Of a stretch of DNA of 41,366 bases, positions 1 to 9,354 are shown piece by piece. The notes under the pieces were generated by a model. It did no database searches and was not told the DNA's origin. It saw only the letters and a program-made list of their open reading frames with translations. The DNA is from Bipolaris cookei (taxonomy: Eukaryota > Ascomycota > Dothideomycetes > Pleosporales > Pleosporaceae), in NCBI GenBank assembly GCA_002286855.1, contig NRSV01000069.1, positions 1 through 41,366 on the forward strand, read 5' to 3'. Every line of letters begins with the position of its first letter. The stretch's first letter is position 1. The position numbers were made by a program, and so were the translations under genes.

Positions 1-105
1 AGCAGCACGCCTTTGGCTTTGAACACGTTGCAATTGAAAATCAAAAAGAGCAAGCTGAAGATCTGATTCAGTATATAAAGTTTTAGAAGTGCGCTGTTGA
101 GACAT
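1..105 (-). CDS. Pogo/Fot1-like transposase, N-terminal 35 codons (partial)
   Basis: An ATG at 105-103 opens a frame with no stop to the window edge. It begins MSQQRTSKT and reaches the RRAA of the first helix-turn-helix, the residues that precede the YNVP motif in the other copies here. The match to the copies at 40682 (MSQLRK start) and 328-863 fixes the start. The family binds its terminal inverted repeats with paired psq/CENP-B type helix-turn-helix domains and cuts with a DDE domain. Only the very N-terminus is visible, so it cannot be said whether this copy is intact, but no lesion is seen. Confidence 0.7.
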   Translation of the reverse strand, partial: MSQQRTSKTLYTESDLQLALFDFQLQRVQSQRRAA

Positions 106-186
106 GACGCGTTGTAGTGTCGACGTCGACGCGCCGGTGCAAAGTGGCCGACTCGCTTGGGTGGCCGACTCGCTTATGAACCACGT
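1..186 (-). mobile_element. Pogo/Fot1-like DNA transposon, terminal part (element 0, cut by window edge)
   Basis: This is the end of a Tc1/mariner-superfamily element; the rest lies left of the window. The tip ends ACCACGT at 186 and is followed by the target dinucleotide TA at 187-188. A 15-bp box, GTGGCCGACTCGCTT, occurs twice, at 144-158 and 161-175, with a 17-bp period. Inside it lies a GTCGACGTCGACGCG stretch that recurs in the next element (876-925). The transposase reads leftward out of this end. The element has the same orientation as the 226-925 element and is separated from it by only 37 bp of unrelated sequence plus the TA sites. Confidence 0.8.
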
Positions 187-225
187 TATAGGTATCTTAG
201 AGGTAAGCAGGCACTAATTTAGCTA

Positions 226-275
226 ACGTGGTTCACAAGCGAGCGAGCACCTCCCCACCAGCGCGTCGACGTCGA
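226..275 (+). repeat. Left terminal inverted repeat of element 1
   Basis: It starts ACGTGGTTCACAAGCGAGCG and is the exact reverse complement of 876-925 over 50 bp. It ends in TCGACGTCGA, a palindromic stretch. Confidence 0.9.
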
Positions 276-327
276 GACGTTATCACGCACTTTTATCACA
301 GTCAATAAACTATTGCAAAATACCAAA

Positions 328-863
328 TTACTTATTAGAATCGCTACTATCACTTGCACTATCTATCTCAACTGCGCAGGTACGAGCGTTGTGTCCAGTC
401 TTGTCGCCTCGACTAGATCGAATCAGCGCTGGATAGCCGCTGCGTCATCGCAGGCGGCTCGTTGGTGATCATAAGGACGGCTCCAGCGCGTACGGAGCTC
501 AGGAGTTCGCTTGACAAAGTTGTCAACCCAGTTCTTGCCAGTAGGGTTGCTCTCCCACTCATACAATAGTTTATCAGCCATTGCTCGAACGTCAGCCTTT
601 GTAGGCGCAAATCCTCGCGCAGACTCTTCAAGAATACACTCAACTATAGCCTCCTCTTCTAGCTTATTTAGGCGCTTCGAATTCGGTTCACAGTCGCGTC
701 GGAAGCGTCTTCCAGCGCGTCGATGAGATAAAGTTGTTCGGGGGACGTTATAGACTTCAGCAGCACTCTTTACACTTTGAATACGTTGAGAGTTAATATC
801 AAAAAGAACAAGTTGGAAATATGATTGATTATAAGTTATTTGAGACCTGCGTAGTTGAGACAA
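328..863 (-). pseudogene. Pogo/Fot1-like transposase, deletion derivative lacking the DDE domain
   Basis: The reading frame keeps the psq-type helix-turn-helix (AAEVYNVPRTTLSHRRAG) and the CENP-B/Tc5-type helix-turn-helix (LEEEAIVECILE to NWVDNFVKR). It then reaches a TGA at 425-423 where the relatives have a tryptophan followed by F(D/G)LVE. Directly after FDLVE the sequence jumps to the C-terminal tail KTGHNARTC, ending at a TAA at 330-328. The start codon is lost: the position of ATG in element 0 reads TTG (863-861) after a small deletion. The two leading cysteines of the zinc knuckle are missing. All catalytic aspartates are gone, so no active transposase can be made. Confidence 0.82.
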
Positions 864-875
864 CGCATTGTTGTG

Positions 876-925
876 TCGACGTCGACGCGCTGGTGGGGAG
901 GTGCTCGCTCGCTTGTGAACCACGT
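876..925 (-). repeat. Right terminal inverted repeat of element 1
   Basis: Exact reverse complement of 226-275, followed by the TA target site. Confidence 0.9.
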
Positions 926-1290
926 TATGTTTTTAGGTAGTTTTGTACTGCTATGAGGGGCCATTATTTTCCATTTTCATCGGTTGCATGAGAGGTAGTT
1001 TCGCTTCTCCGAAGGTGTCCAGCCATTTCAGCTCCACGAAAGTCCGCCCAGCCAGTTAGCGCTATATTAATGTAGAAACTAACCGTGTCCACTCGACTAG
1101 CAAGGATCATCTCTCCTGTCAGCGTAGGCTCTAACTAAATATGTATTTATCTTACATTAATAAGGTAGTAAAAGAAAAAATACGCCTCTCTCGCTTCCTC
1201 CATGGGTATTACGATTTCTCTTCTCTCTGCTATCTTTTTATTTCTCTTGCCTATTTTTATCACTCTTTTTGCTTTATTTCAAAAGATATA

Positions 1291-1341
1291 ACGTGTATGG
1301 CAAGCGAGCGGCGCAGGCAAGCGAGCGGCGCACCCCATCAA
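1291..1341 (+). repeat. Left terminal inverted repeat of element 2 with tandem 17-mers
   Basis: It begins ACGTGTATGG and is identical to the reverse complement of 2301-2351. The two tandem 17-bp boxes are the probable transposase binding sites (inference). Confidence 0.9.
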
Positions 1342-1395
1342 ACTTGCGCACCTCCTTAAACTAAACATCTAATTACTCAATACCACTACGCTCAA

Positions 1396-2230
1396 ATGGC
1401 TTCAGACGAATCAGATATTCAACTTGCTATCCAATCTCTTAAAAATAAACAGATTCAAGGGAATCGCCGTGCTGCTGCAGTCTATAGTGTAGCCGAAACA
1501 ACGCTCCGCCGCCGACGCGCTGGCAAGCCTGCCCGACGCGATTGCCAGCCCAACTCAAAGAAGCTAACTAAGCTAGAAGAGGAGGTGATAGTTGATTATA
1601 TACTTAATCTTGATCTACGTGGATTTGCGCCTACGTATACTGCTGTGCGCGATATGGCTAATAAGCTGCTGGCTACGCGCGGCGCTGGCCAGGTTGGGCA
1701 GAAGTGGCCAGCCAACTTTGTCAAGCGTACAGACAGTCTTGCGACGCGTTTCAATCGGGCTTACGATAGGCAGAGAGCTCTATGTGAAGATCCAGTCTTA
1801 ATTAAGAGCTGGTTTGGGCTTGTGGAGCNCTCAATCGACATTGATACGTGATCGCGTTCAGCGGCATCAAGACTCATCGCCAGCTTCAATCATTGCGGCA
1901 ATTAACCAGCTTAAGAAGGGGGCAGAAGTAATGATGCTCTCGGCTGAGCTAATGCGCGATCGAATTGCTACTCTTGAGAGAGCTAATATAGCAGTATCAG
2001 AGCGTCGAAAGCGTAAGAAAAAGCGGATACAGAAGCGAGGAGTCCTTACGAAGGGAGCTGGAGAGGATATACTTGCTCAACGCGAGGCCGATGAGCAGAT
2101 TGCTTGTGAGGAGCGTCAGGGTGGGGAGCGATTAGGTGTCAGCCGCCGGGCTGTAACGCGCTGTAGTAGATGCAAAGAGACTGGCCATAACTCACGTACA
2201 TGCAAGAAAGATACTCTAGATACTAATTAA
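1396..2230 (+). pseudogene. Pogo/Fot1-like transposase with catalytic domain deleted
   Basis: An ATG at 1396 opens the N-terminal part: psq-type helix-turn-helix (RRAAAVYSVAETTLRRRRAG) and CENP-B-type helix-turn-helix (KLEEEVIVDYIL to PANFVKR), ending SWFGLVE at about 1827. After the n at 1829 the frame shifts and the C-terminal part continues to a TAA at 2228-2230. This part has a basic coiled-coil-like region (ERRKRKKKRIQ) and an intact CX2CX4HX4C zinc knuckle, CSRCKETGHNSRTC. The DDE catalytic region between these blocks, about 250-300 residues in the family, is absent. The coding quality on both sides suggests a recent deletion or an assembly artefact rather than old decay. Confidence 0.85.
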
Positions 2231-2300
2231 TCTACTATGTCAATATCTGTTAAAATTATCGATATGTGGTGGAGCTATACGCTTGTAGAGGTGTACAGAG

Positions 2301-2351
2301 TTGATGGGGTGCGCCGCTCGCTTGCCTGCGCCGCTCGCTTGCCATACACGT
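2301..2351 (-). repeat. Right terminal inverted repeat of element 2 with tandem 17-mers
   Basis: Exact inverse of 1291-1341, ending CCATACACGT before the TA target. Confidence 0.9.
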
Positions 2352-2624
2352 TAAATAGAGATATAAAAACAAGATAAAGAGAGAGAAGCAAAGGAGGGGA
2401 GAGGAGAGAAGGTAACAAGGGCTAAAATTACAGCACTAGAGGGATTAGGTATAAAGTTACAGCTCTAGCTAATATAAGTATAGATAGCGCTACGCCGAAT
2501 TGTGGGCCCTGCTTATCGGGATGTTGAACCATTGTTATGGGAGTGTTGAATGACGTTTGCTCACTCGACTGCGTTACTTCTACCCCCCTATTACTCAACT
2601 GGCAACGCCTACTCGTCTTTCGCA

Positions 2625-4414
2625 ATGGCTCTCGACGGCCTCTCATGGGCAAGGATAGCCTTTACGAGCGTCATCGCGGCGCTCGCATACTGTGTTATGC
2701 GACTGATTCAAGTTCGCCGCTCCTATAAACACCTCGTTAGTTAAACATCATTGTCGTGTATGTGATGCGTATATGTGTTAATTAACATCACGTGTAGCCT
2801 AAGCCACCTCACAGCTTCCTTTTTGGTCACCTGAAGCTGTTCGGCGAGATGTTTGGGATGCTACCGAGTGACGCGCACTATCAAGTCGTTGTCACAACCA
2901 TTGCAAAGAAGTACAACATGCCGGGCATCTTCTATCTCGACTTGTGGCCAGTCTCATGGAGCCACATGATCGTCATAGATCCCGAAGTCGCTATGGAATT
3001 CACCGTCACCCGGAGCCATCCCAAACATGAAGCCGTCAGATTGATGACTGACCCTCTTATTGGAAAAGGCAACATCGCCAGTGCCGAGGGACCACACTGG
3101 AAGCATCTACACAAGATGATGAGTCCAGCGTTCTCCATTACGAACATTACTGAAATGAGGCCGATTGTCGCCACAGAAGTCATGAAGTATCGGTCCATTC
3201 TGCAAGAAAAGGCAAAATCAGGAGAGATTTTCAGGCTCGAATATTGCGCTCATCATCTGACATTCGATGTTATTTCAAGAGCAGCGACTGGACGGTCATT
3301 CGATACTCAGACAAAGGGCAGTCGTGCCTTGCAGCATTTTGAAGCCATGGTTCGGGCTTCCATGAAATCAAGAGAATCGTTCAACTATATCGGCAACTTC
3401 TTCGCCAATAGAGAGCGCGATCGAGAAAGGCGCAAGCTGGACGCGTTGGTGACCGAACTCATAAAAGAAAGATTTGAGTTTGTAAAGAGTAGGTGGTCCG
3501 TCTTGCATACATAAGTCGCGTTGCTAATATCAGCATCATCTCAGATAATAACCTTGACCTGTCTCACAAACGAGGGCTTTGTATCATGGACCTTATGCTG
3601 AGATATTATCTGCAAAATATTGGAGAGAGCACATCAAACGAGCTCGAACCTGAGTTCTTAACAAATGCTGTTACTCAGGTCAAGACGTTGCTTATCGCTG
3701 GCAGCGGCACCACATCAGATACAGTCTGCTTTGGACATATGCTACTGAGTGTACATCCAGAAGTAGTTCAAAAGATGCGAGAAGAGCATGACCGTGTCTT
3801 TGCCCCCAGCATTGATGCAACATATGATCTTCTAAAGGCTAATCCATACAAAATGAACGACCTTGTTTATACGATTGCCGTCATCAAAGAGATTCTCAGA
3901 TTCTATCCGATAGGTAATACTGCTCGCGAAGGCATCGATACCCTGACCTATCAAGGTCAGAAATGGCCATCTAAGGGAAAAATGGTTTGTCCTGTTCAGC
4001 TAGCTATGCACATGGACCCGGAGCATTTCAAAGGTTAGTGGCATACATACTATATTGCTTGAGAGATGCGGAGACGGTGCTAATATGAGTTTGTTGGTAG
4101 ATCCCCTCAAATTCGACCCCGAGCGATTCATACGCCAAGACTTTACACGGACTGCATGGCGCCCGTTCGAACGGGGGCCTCGTGCTTGTATTGGCAAAAC
4201 ACTCGCAATGGATGAACTGACGCTTGTATTCTTGTTGACTGCGAGGGATTTTGACTTTACATGCGCAGATCTCAAGCCAAACAGAACGCCTAGGACAGAA
4301 TGGAACAACCTCGATTTGACCTTTGGAGACAGGGCATATCAGGAGTTTGTTTTCGAAGCCTCACCACGCGACGGCATGCCAATGACCGTTAAAAAGTCTG
4401 ACTGGCCATCATGA
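2625..4414 (+). CDS. Cytochrome P450 monooxygenase (microsomal)
   Basis: Four exons by my reading: 2625-2735, 2798-3488, 3545-4033, 4101-4414, giving 534 residues, normal for a fungal class II P450. The introns are 62, 56 and 67 bp with clear branch points (GCTAAT in the second and third). An N-terminal membrane anchor (WARIAFTSVIAALAYCVMRLI) is followed by a proline-rich hinge PKPPHS. The I-helix has AGSGTTSD, the K-helix EILR (ExxR), then PERF and the haem loop FERGPRACIG with the cysteine ligand. An upstream in-frame ATG at 2550 would add 25 residues; I prefer 2625 because it starts directly at the anchor. The block around GHLKLFGEMF and HYQ resembles CYP59-type P450s (StcS/VerA-like), but this is from memory and no biosynthetic cluster genes adjoin it. 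The substrate is unknown. No lesions are seen despite the transposon 274 bp upstream. Confidence 0.88.
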
Positions 4415-5210
4415 TTGCAACTTGCAACGTTTCTTGCTACGTCGAAAAAGGAATGATTACCGGACGATCCGTGTACATAACTAGCGTATGCTTACATACA
4501 GGGGTCTTAAAGCTTACTTATTCAATGACATGCACTCTCCATAAATCTAAAGCTGCCACATATATGACAGATGCGGATCGGATCTTTCTTGTCCACCAAA
4601 CGGCCGAAATGCGGCAGACTACCGGACAGGGTCGTAGCTGGTAATTGAATGCTATGGCTCTAAATTGAGATTAGCATATGCTCCTTTCATCTCCGTCCCC
4701 TCCGCCCTCCCCGGGTATCGTTTACTGTTAATGATGATTTTGCCGGCTTCTTGTTCCCGCAAATGACTCATGACCTGGTTGTCCATGTAAGTATGTAAGC
4801 GTCAACGCCACTTGTGTAATCTCAACTTTCCGCTCCTCGGACAACGAGCACCATTCAGGCAAAATACGCAGCAAATGGAATAACAGGAAATCACTCCTAG
4901 CGTGAACCCCTCGCTCGGCAGTGGAGGCAGCATGGGGCTCCGCGTGCGGATCAGCTCAAGGCTTGGCTACCGCATCCCTCCGGAATAAGCATTCCAAGTT
5001 GCTTTGGTCATCATACTGGTTCGGGCGCCACACAAAAGTGGAACTGCACCTAGCACAGAACCACGCAGTCGACATGGGCATGACGTGTAGACATTGTGGG
5101 ATGATGTCGTGTAACTAACCGTGTCTTGTTCAAGGGTCAGCACTACGGCTATTTAGACTTCTATAAGATACAAAGAAAGCATCTGAATCTTTGTTCGGAA
5201 AGTCAACATC
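4415..5210. other. Intergenic, P450 to xylosidase
   Basis: No convincing gene. The open frames here lack splice or family support. It presumably contains the P450 3' end and the xylosidase promoter. One CreA-type core (CCGGGG on the minus strand at 4709-4714) is present; I found no clear XlnR GGCTAAA site. Confidence 0.5.
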
Positions 5211-7663
5211 ATGTTTATCTCGCCACGTCCTTTATCACTGTTACTCTTTGCAGCTGGAGTGTTCGCCCAGAGTAATTTTCCGGATTGCAAAAATGGGCCA
5301 TTGAAAAATGAGACCATATGCGACCCTTCAGCGTGTTCGTCACCTCCATAGAATAATACGAGCCTTTTACTTACTGACATATATTAGCTACACTCGCTCG
5401 TGCAAAGTCTCTTGTAGCACTGTATACGCTCGAGGAGAAGATTAATGCTACTTCTAACAGCGCGCCTGGCGTTGCCCGTCTCGGTATTCCACCTTACCAA
5501 TGGTGGAACGAGGGACTACACGGTATTGCTGGTCACTTTACTAGCTTCGCTCAGCAAGGCGACTACAGCTACTCGACCTCATTCCCCCAGCCTATCTTGA
5601 TGGGTGCTGCTTTCGACGACGATCTGATTACCGAGGTTGCAAAGATTATTTCCACCGAGGCGCGTGCTTTTAACAATGTCGGCAGAACGGGTCTCGACTT
5701 TTGGACGCCCAACATCAATCCCTTCCGTGATCCTCGATGGGGTCGTGGACAGGAGACTCCCGGAGAGGACTCGTACCACCTTAGTTCTTACGTCAAGGCT
5801 TTGATCCATGGACTCCAAGGTAATACAACGGATTCTTACAAGCGTGTGGTCGCTACCTGCAAGCACTATGCTGGTTACGATATCGAAAACTGGAACGGCA
5901 ACCTCCGCTACCAAAACGATGTTCAGATTTCACAGCAAGACCTTGTGGAGTACTACCTAGCTCCATTTGAGGCTTGTGTCCAGGCCAATGTTGGCGCCTT
6001 TATGTGTTCTTACAGTAAGTTGTGAAAATCAACAACCCAACATGAGCTTGTGAATAATGATATTCCAGACGCCGTCAACGGTGCGCCGCCATGTGCCGAC
6101 CCCTACCTGCTGCAGACAGTTCTCCGTGAGCACTGGGGTTGGTCCAGTGATGATCACTGGGTCACATCTGACTGTGACTCTATTCAGAACGTGTACTTGC
6201 CTCACCAATGGTCCTCGACTCGTGAGGGCGCTGCTGCCGACTCTCTGAATGCGGGTACTGATCTTGATTGTGGTACTTACTTGCAGTCGCATCTGCCTGG
6301 AGCCATCAAACAGGGTCTCACTAACGAGACTACTCTTGACAAAGCCCTCATTCGCCAGTACTCTTCTCTCATCAAACTTGGTTACTTTGATGCACCTGAA
6401 AAGCAGCCTTATCGCCAGCTCGGCTTTGATGCGGTAGCAACTAGTGCTTCTCAGGCACTCGCACTCAAAGCTGCTGAGGAGGGCATCGTTCTTCTGAAGA
6501 ACGACGGCGTTCTTCCAATTAAATTCGACTCAAAAAATGTTGGTATCTACGGAGACTGGGCCAACGCCACTTCACAACTGCAGGGCAACTACCACGGAGT
6601 TGCCAAATTTTTGACCAGTCCATTTATGGCCCTTCAAAAGCTTGGTGTTAATGTTAAATATGCGGGTAATCTCCCAGGCGGCCAGGGAGACCCTACTACA
6701 GGCTCCTGGCCTCTCCTCTCTGGCGTCATCACCACGAGTGACGTGCACATCTGGGTCGGCGGAATAGACAATGGCATTGAATCTGAAGATCGGGACCGCT
6801 CCCACTTGACCTTGACAGGTAGCCAGCTCGATGTTATTGGTCAGCTCGCCAACACTGGAAAGCCGGTTATTGTAATTATCATGGGAGGTGGCCAGATAGA
6901 TACCTCCCCACTCATCAAGAACCCCAAGATCTCTGCGGTCTTGTGGGCTGGATACCCCGGTCAAGATGGCGGCACCGCCATCGTCAACATTCTCACTGGA
7001 AAAACTGCCCCTGCTGGACGTCTCCCGCAAACGCAGTACCCATCCAAATACGTTTCAGAGGTACCGATGACGGATATGGCTATGCGCCCAAGCGATAAGA
7101 ACCCTGGCCGTACATACAAGTGGTACACCGGCAAGCCCACCTTCGAATTCGGCTACGGTCTCCACTACACCAACTTCTCCGCCAGCATCAGCAACCAGCC
7201 GAAGCAGAGCTACGCCATCTCCGATATTGTTAAGGGCTGCAACAGCACTGGCGGCTTCCTTGAACGCTGCCCCTTTACTGGCGTTGATGTCAGCGTCCAG
7301 AACACGGGAAAGACATCTTCCGACTATGTCACTCTTGGCTTCCTCACCGGCTCCTTCGGTCCCAAACCGTACCCAAAGAAATCTCTCGTCGCCTACCAGC
7401 GTCTCTTCAACATCGCCGGTGGCTCTTCTTCCACTGCTAAGCTCAACCTTACACTTGCGTCTCTTGCACGTGTGGATGAGTCCGGCAACAAGGTCTTGTA
7501 TCCCGGAGATTACGAGTTGCAGATTGACAATCAGCCGCTTGCTAGCGTCAAGTTCTCACTTACTGGTAGCGAGACGACGCTGAGTAAGTGGCCGCAACCG
7601 CCTTCCAACCGTATGGGTCAAGGCGTGGAATTTTTTGGGGATTACTGGTATGGCGGGAATTAA
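5211..7663 (+). CDS. Secreted GH3 beta-xylosidase
   Basis: Three exons: 5211-5334, 5388-6014, 6069-7663 (introns 53 and 54 bp, the first with TACTGAC), giving 781 residues, the usual size of fungal BxlB/XlnD exo-xylosidases. A signal peptide, MFISPRPLSLLLFAAGVFAQ, opens the protein. The GH3 N-terminal barrel shows WWNEGLHG, GRGQETPGED (about residue 160), KHYAGYD and CSYNAVNGAP. The nucleophile region is VTSDCD, with the likely catalytic aspartate near residue 285. The C-terminal GH3 domain (EGIVLLKNDGVLP onward) and a fibronectin-III-like tail (FEFGYGLHYTNF) follow. The enzyme releases xylose from xylo-oligosaccharides outside the cell during hemicellulose breakdown. The first donor is GTTCGT, unusual at position 3-4, but it is the only one that keeps the CDPSAS-TLARAK frame. 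No damage is seen. Confidence 0.93.
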
Positions 7664-7953
7664 CGCAGGAGCTAAGAGGACGCCAAGTGTTGGTGTCGCT
7701 TTAGAGGTTTATCGTTATTCTTCTTCTTGATCTGGCACATTTACCGAGATCCTTCAATTATTCCTTTCTCTATAGATTTTACCAATCGGCTATGTCGAGT
7801 AAATCTCCACTTCTTTTTATTCTCTTGAACCAAAGATCAATAGATTTCATTCAATCATTTAAACATTACGCCCTCGCTTGCTTTAATAACACTTAAATAC
7901 CCATTCCCTTCCCGTTCTCCCAGGCACTTATCGGTGTACCGTGGTTTTACAAT

Positions 7954-8530
7954 TTATAACTTGCTAGCGTACCCTCCCACACTTTTTACAAAAATAACCT
8001 TCATCGGGCTCTCGATCAGATCTTCGGCTTTGAACGTCTTGCCTAGTCGCACGCCTATGTCGCTTTTTACGTGTGTGTCTAGTGCGGCTTGGTTCTCGTA
8101 CCTGTGTTGGTCAGACACGTTAGCGTTTTTCAAAATCTCAATTTTATCTAGGTATCCTTGTATCATTTCAAGAAACGCACAGCTTGGACGTGTGAAGCAT
8201 CCGCATGGGAGAGTAGCGATGTGAGGCGTGGAAAAGAGAGAGCAGGAATCGAGATGAAGAGTCTAGGGAAAGAAAATGACGTACTTCTCCAGCATGACGA
8301 ATCTTGGTCTGTCGCCTTTGATTTCACGGTGGAGGTGGTAGCGCAGGACTCCTGGTTCAGTTTCCTTGACGATTTGTGCAGCTTCAGTGAGAAGTTCTTG
8401 GACCTATTCATTCCGTATGATATTAATGGCAAGATCCGAGGGCAGGAAAACTTCCAAGTAGGCGACTCACTCTCTCTACTTTTCCGGCTTTGGGTTGCAC
8501 GATAGCTACGATTTCGATCGGGCGAGACAT
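7954..8530 (-). CDS. Small ABM-domain (antibiotic biosynthesis monooxygenase fold) protein
   Basis: Three exons on the minus strand: 8530-8471, 8403-8285, 8101-7954, giving 108 residues. Donors are GTGAGT and GTACGT, and the second intron (183 bp) ends after GCTAAC. The spliced product starts MSRPIEIVAIVQPKAGKVE and continues EPGVLRYHLHREI, RFVMLEKYENQAALDTHV and ESPMKVIFVKSVGGY. This is the ferredoxin-like ABM/YgiN pattern: a beta strand with V(A/T)I, an EPGxLxY core and an EKYxNQAAxDxH helix. Family members act as small quinol monooxygenases, haem-degrading proteins or polyketide-modifying oxygenases, usually as dimers; the substrate here cannot be told. The ends at MSRP and GGYASKL fit the family length exactly. 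The 3' end is about 290 bp from the convergent xylosidase. Confidence 0.85.
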
Positions 8531-9354
8531 ATTTGCGGTTCCGATAAAATTATTGGGGCAGGCGAGATGGAAATGTAAATTGAACTGAGGAAAAGAATTG
8601 GGGGACGAAGGAATTTCTGAAATGCGGCTAGGGTTGATTAAATGCAAGATGCGATCTTGCTGGGTTTAGAGACGGTGGTTTACGCGGTGAAATGGCTTTT
8701 TGCTCCACTCTGGTCTAGCTACGTACATTGCTTGGTGGATCCGAAAGATACCGAGGTATATTGCGGCGTAAGCCATTGGCGATGTCTTATCTTTTCGCCC
8801 CGTCAGACTATAGGTATATGGCTATGTAGCCAGTTGTTTAGACACATGAATTACGGCGGTCGTACGAGATGACAGGCCGCGCTTGACGCGGTGTCGCAGT
8901 AAAGAGGTAAAACTAACTAAAAGCGGCGACCTGGGGCTACGAGAGACTAGTACTCGACGCGGGGTCATCCTGGCATTAATTCGCAGGAGATTTTATCTAT
9001 GTCCTGCGATTTTTCGTTCTATTCCCAAAACAGACTCGGGAAACATGACGACTTTGGTTTGCGTGCGGCAACGGTACGATACGATCCGCTATTCCTCACA
9101 CCCTTGACCTTGCTAAAGAAGGTCTAGAAGACGGAGTTTTAGTCCAAAAATCACAACCTAGTGCTGCGTTCAAATTCCATTCGTAAATACCCATATCCAA
9201 TTTCAGAATTCTGTATTTTGGTTCCAGTAGCATGTTGATAGCATGATGCATGGTGTCACTTTCTTCACTAATAACGTGATCTTTACACATTATGTCTGTA
9301 ATATTGGATTTTATCAAATAAAGTTTTCTTGCGTGCGAGTCAAGTTCATCCGGG
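8531..9354. other. Intergenic, ABM gene to PAQR pseudogene
   Basis: No gene recognised on either strand. It holds the ABM promoter region. Confidence 0.5.

Larger units (their letters stand above)
226..925 (-). mobile_element. 700-bp internally deleted pogo/Fot1-like element (element 1)
   Basis: The element is bounded by perfect 50-bp terminal inverted repeats and flanked by TA at 224-225 and 926-927, the Tc1/mariner target duplication. It keeps the transposase N-terminus with the helix-turn-helix domains and the last residues with a degenerate zinc knuckle, and has lost the catalytic middle. It is therefore a non-autonomous derivative that could be moved only in trans. Its outermost TIR bases (ACGTGGTTCA) match those of element 0, so the two belong to one subfamily. 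Confidence 0.88.
1291..2351 (+). mobile_element. 1061-bp internally deleted pogo/Fot1-like element (element 2)
   Basis: Perfect 51-bp terminal inverted repeats (1291-1341 and 2301-2351) are flanked by TA at 1289-1290 and 2352-2353. Each repeat contains the 17-bp box GGCAAGCGAGCGGCGCA twice in tandem (1299-1315 and 1316-1332 on the left). The interior is a transposase gene from which the catalytic domain is missing. A single undetermined base (n) at 1829 sits exactly at the deletion junction, so an assembly collapse cannot be excluded. Confidence 0.88.

Noticed and set aside
1141..2440. Pyrimidine-rich left flank and purine-rich right flank of element 2 as an outer inverted repeat
   Set aside because: The similarity is compositional; I could not align a convincing stretch.
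4709..4714. CreA-type site as evidence of carbon catabolite repression of the xylosidase
   Set aside because: One hexamer match in 800 bp is expected by chance and CreA usually acts through paired sites; kept only as a note.
4921..5118. Cysteine/histidine-containing short frame upstream of the xylosidase (HCGMMSC)
   Set aside because: A single CxxH-like cluster at the end of a low-quality frame; no start context or conservation argument.
2550..8530. P450, xylosidase and ABM protein as a secondary-metabolite cluster
   Set aside because: No PKS, NRPS, terpene synthase, transporter or regulator is nearby, and the middle gene is a plant cell-wall enzyme.
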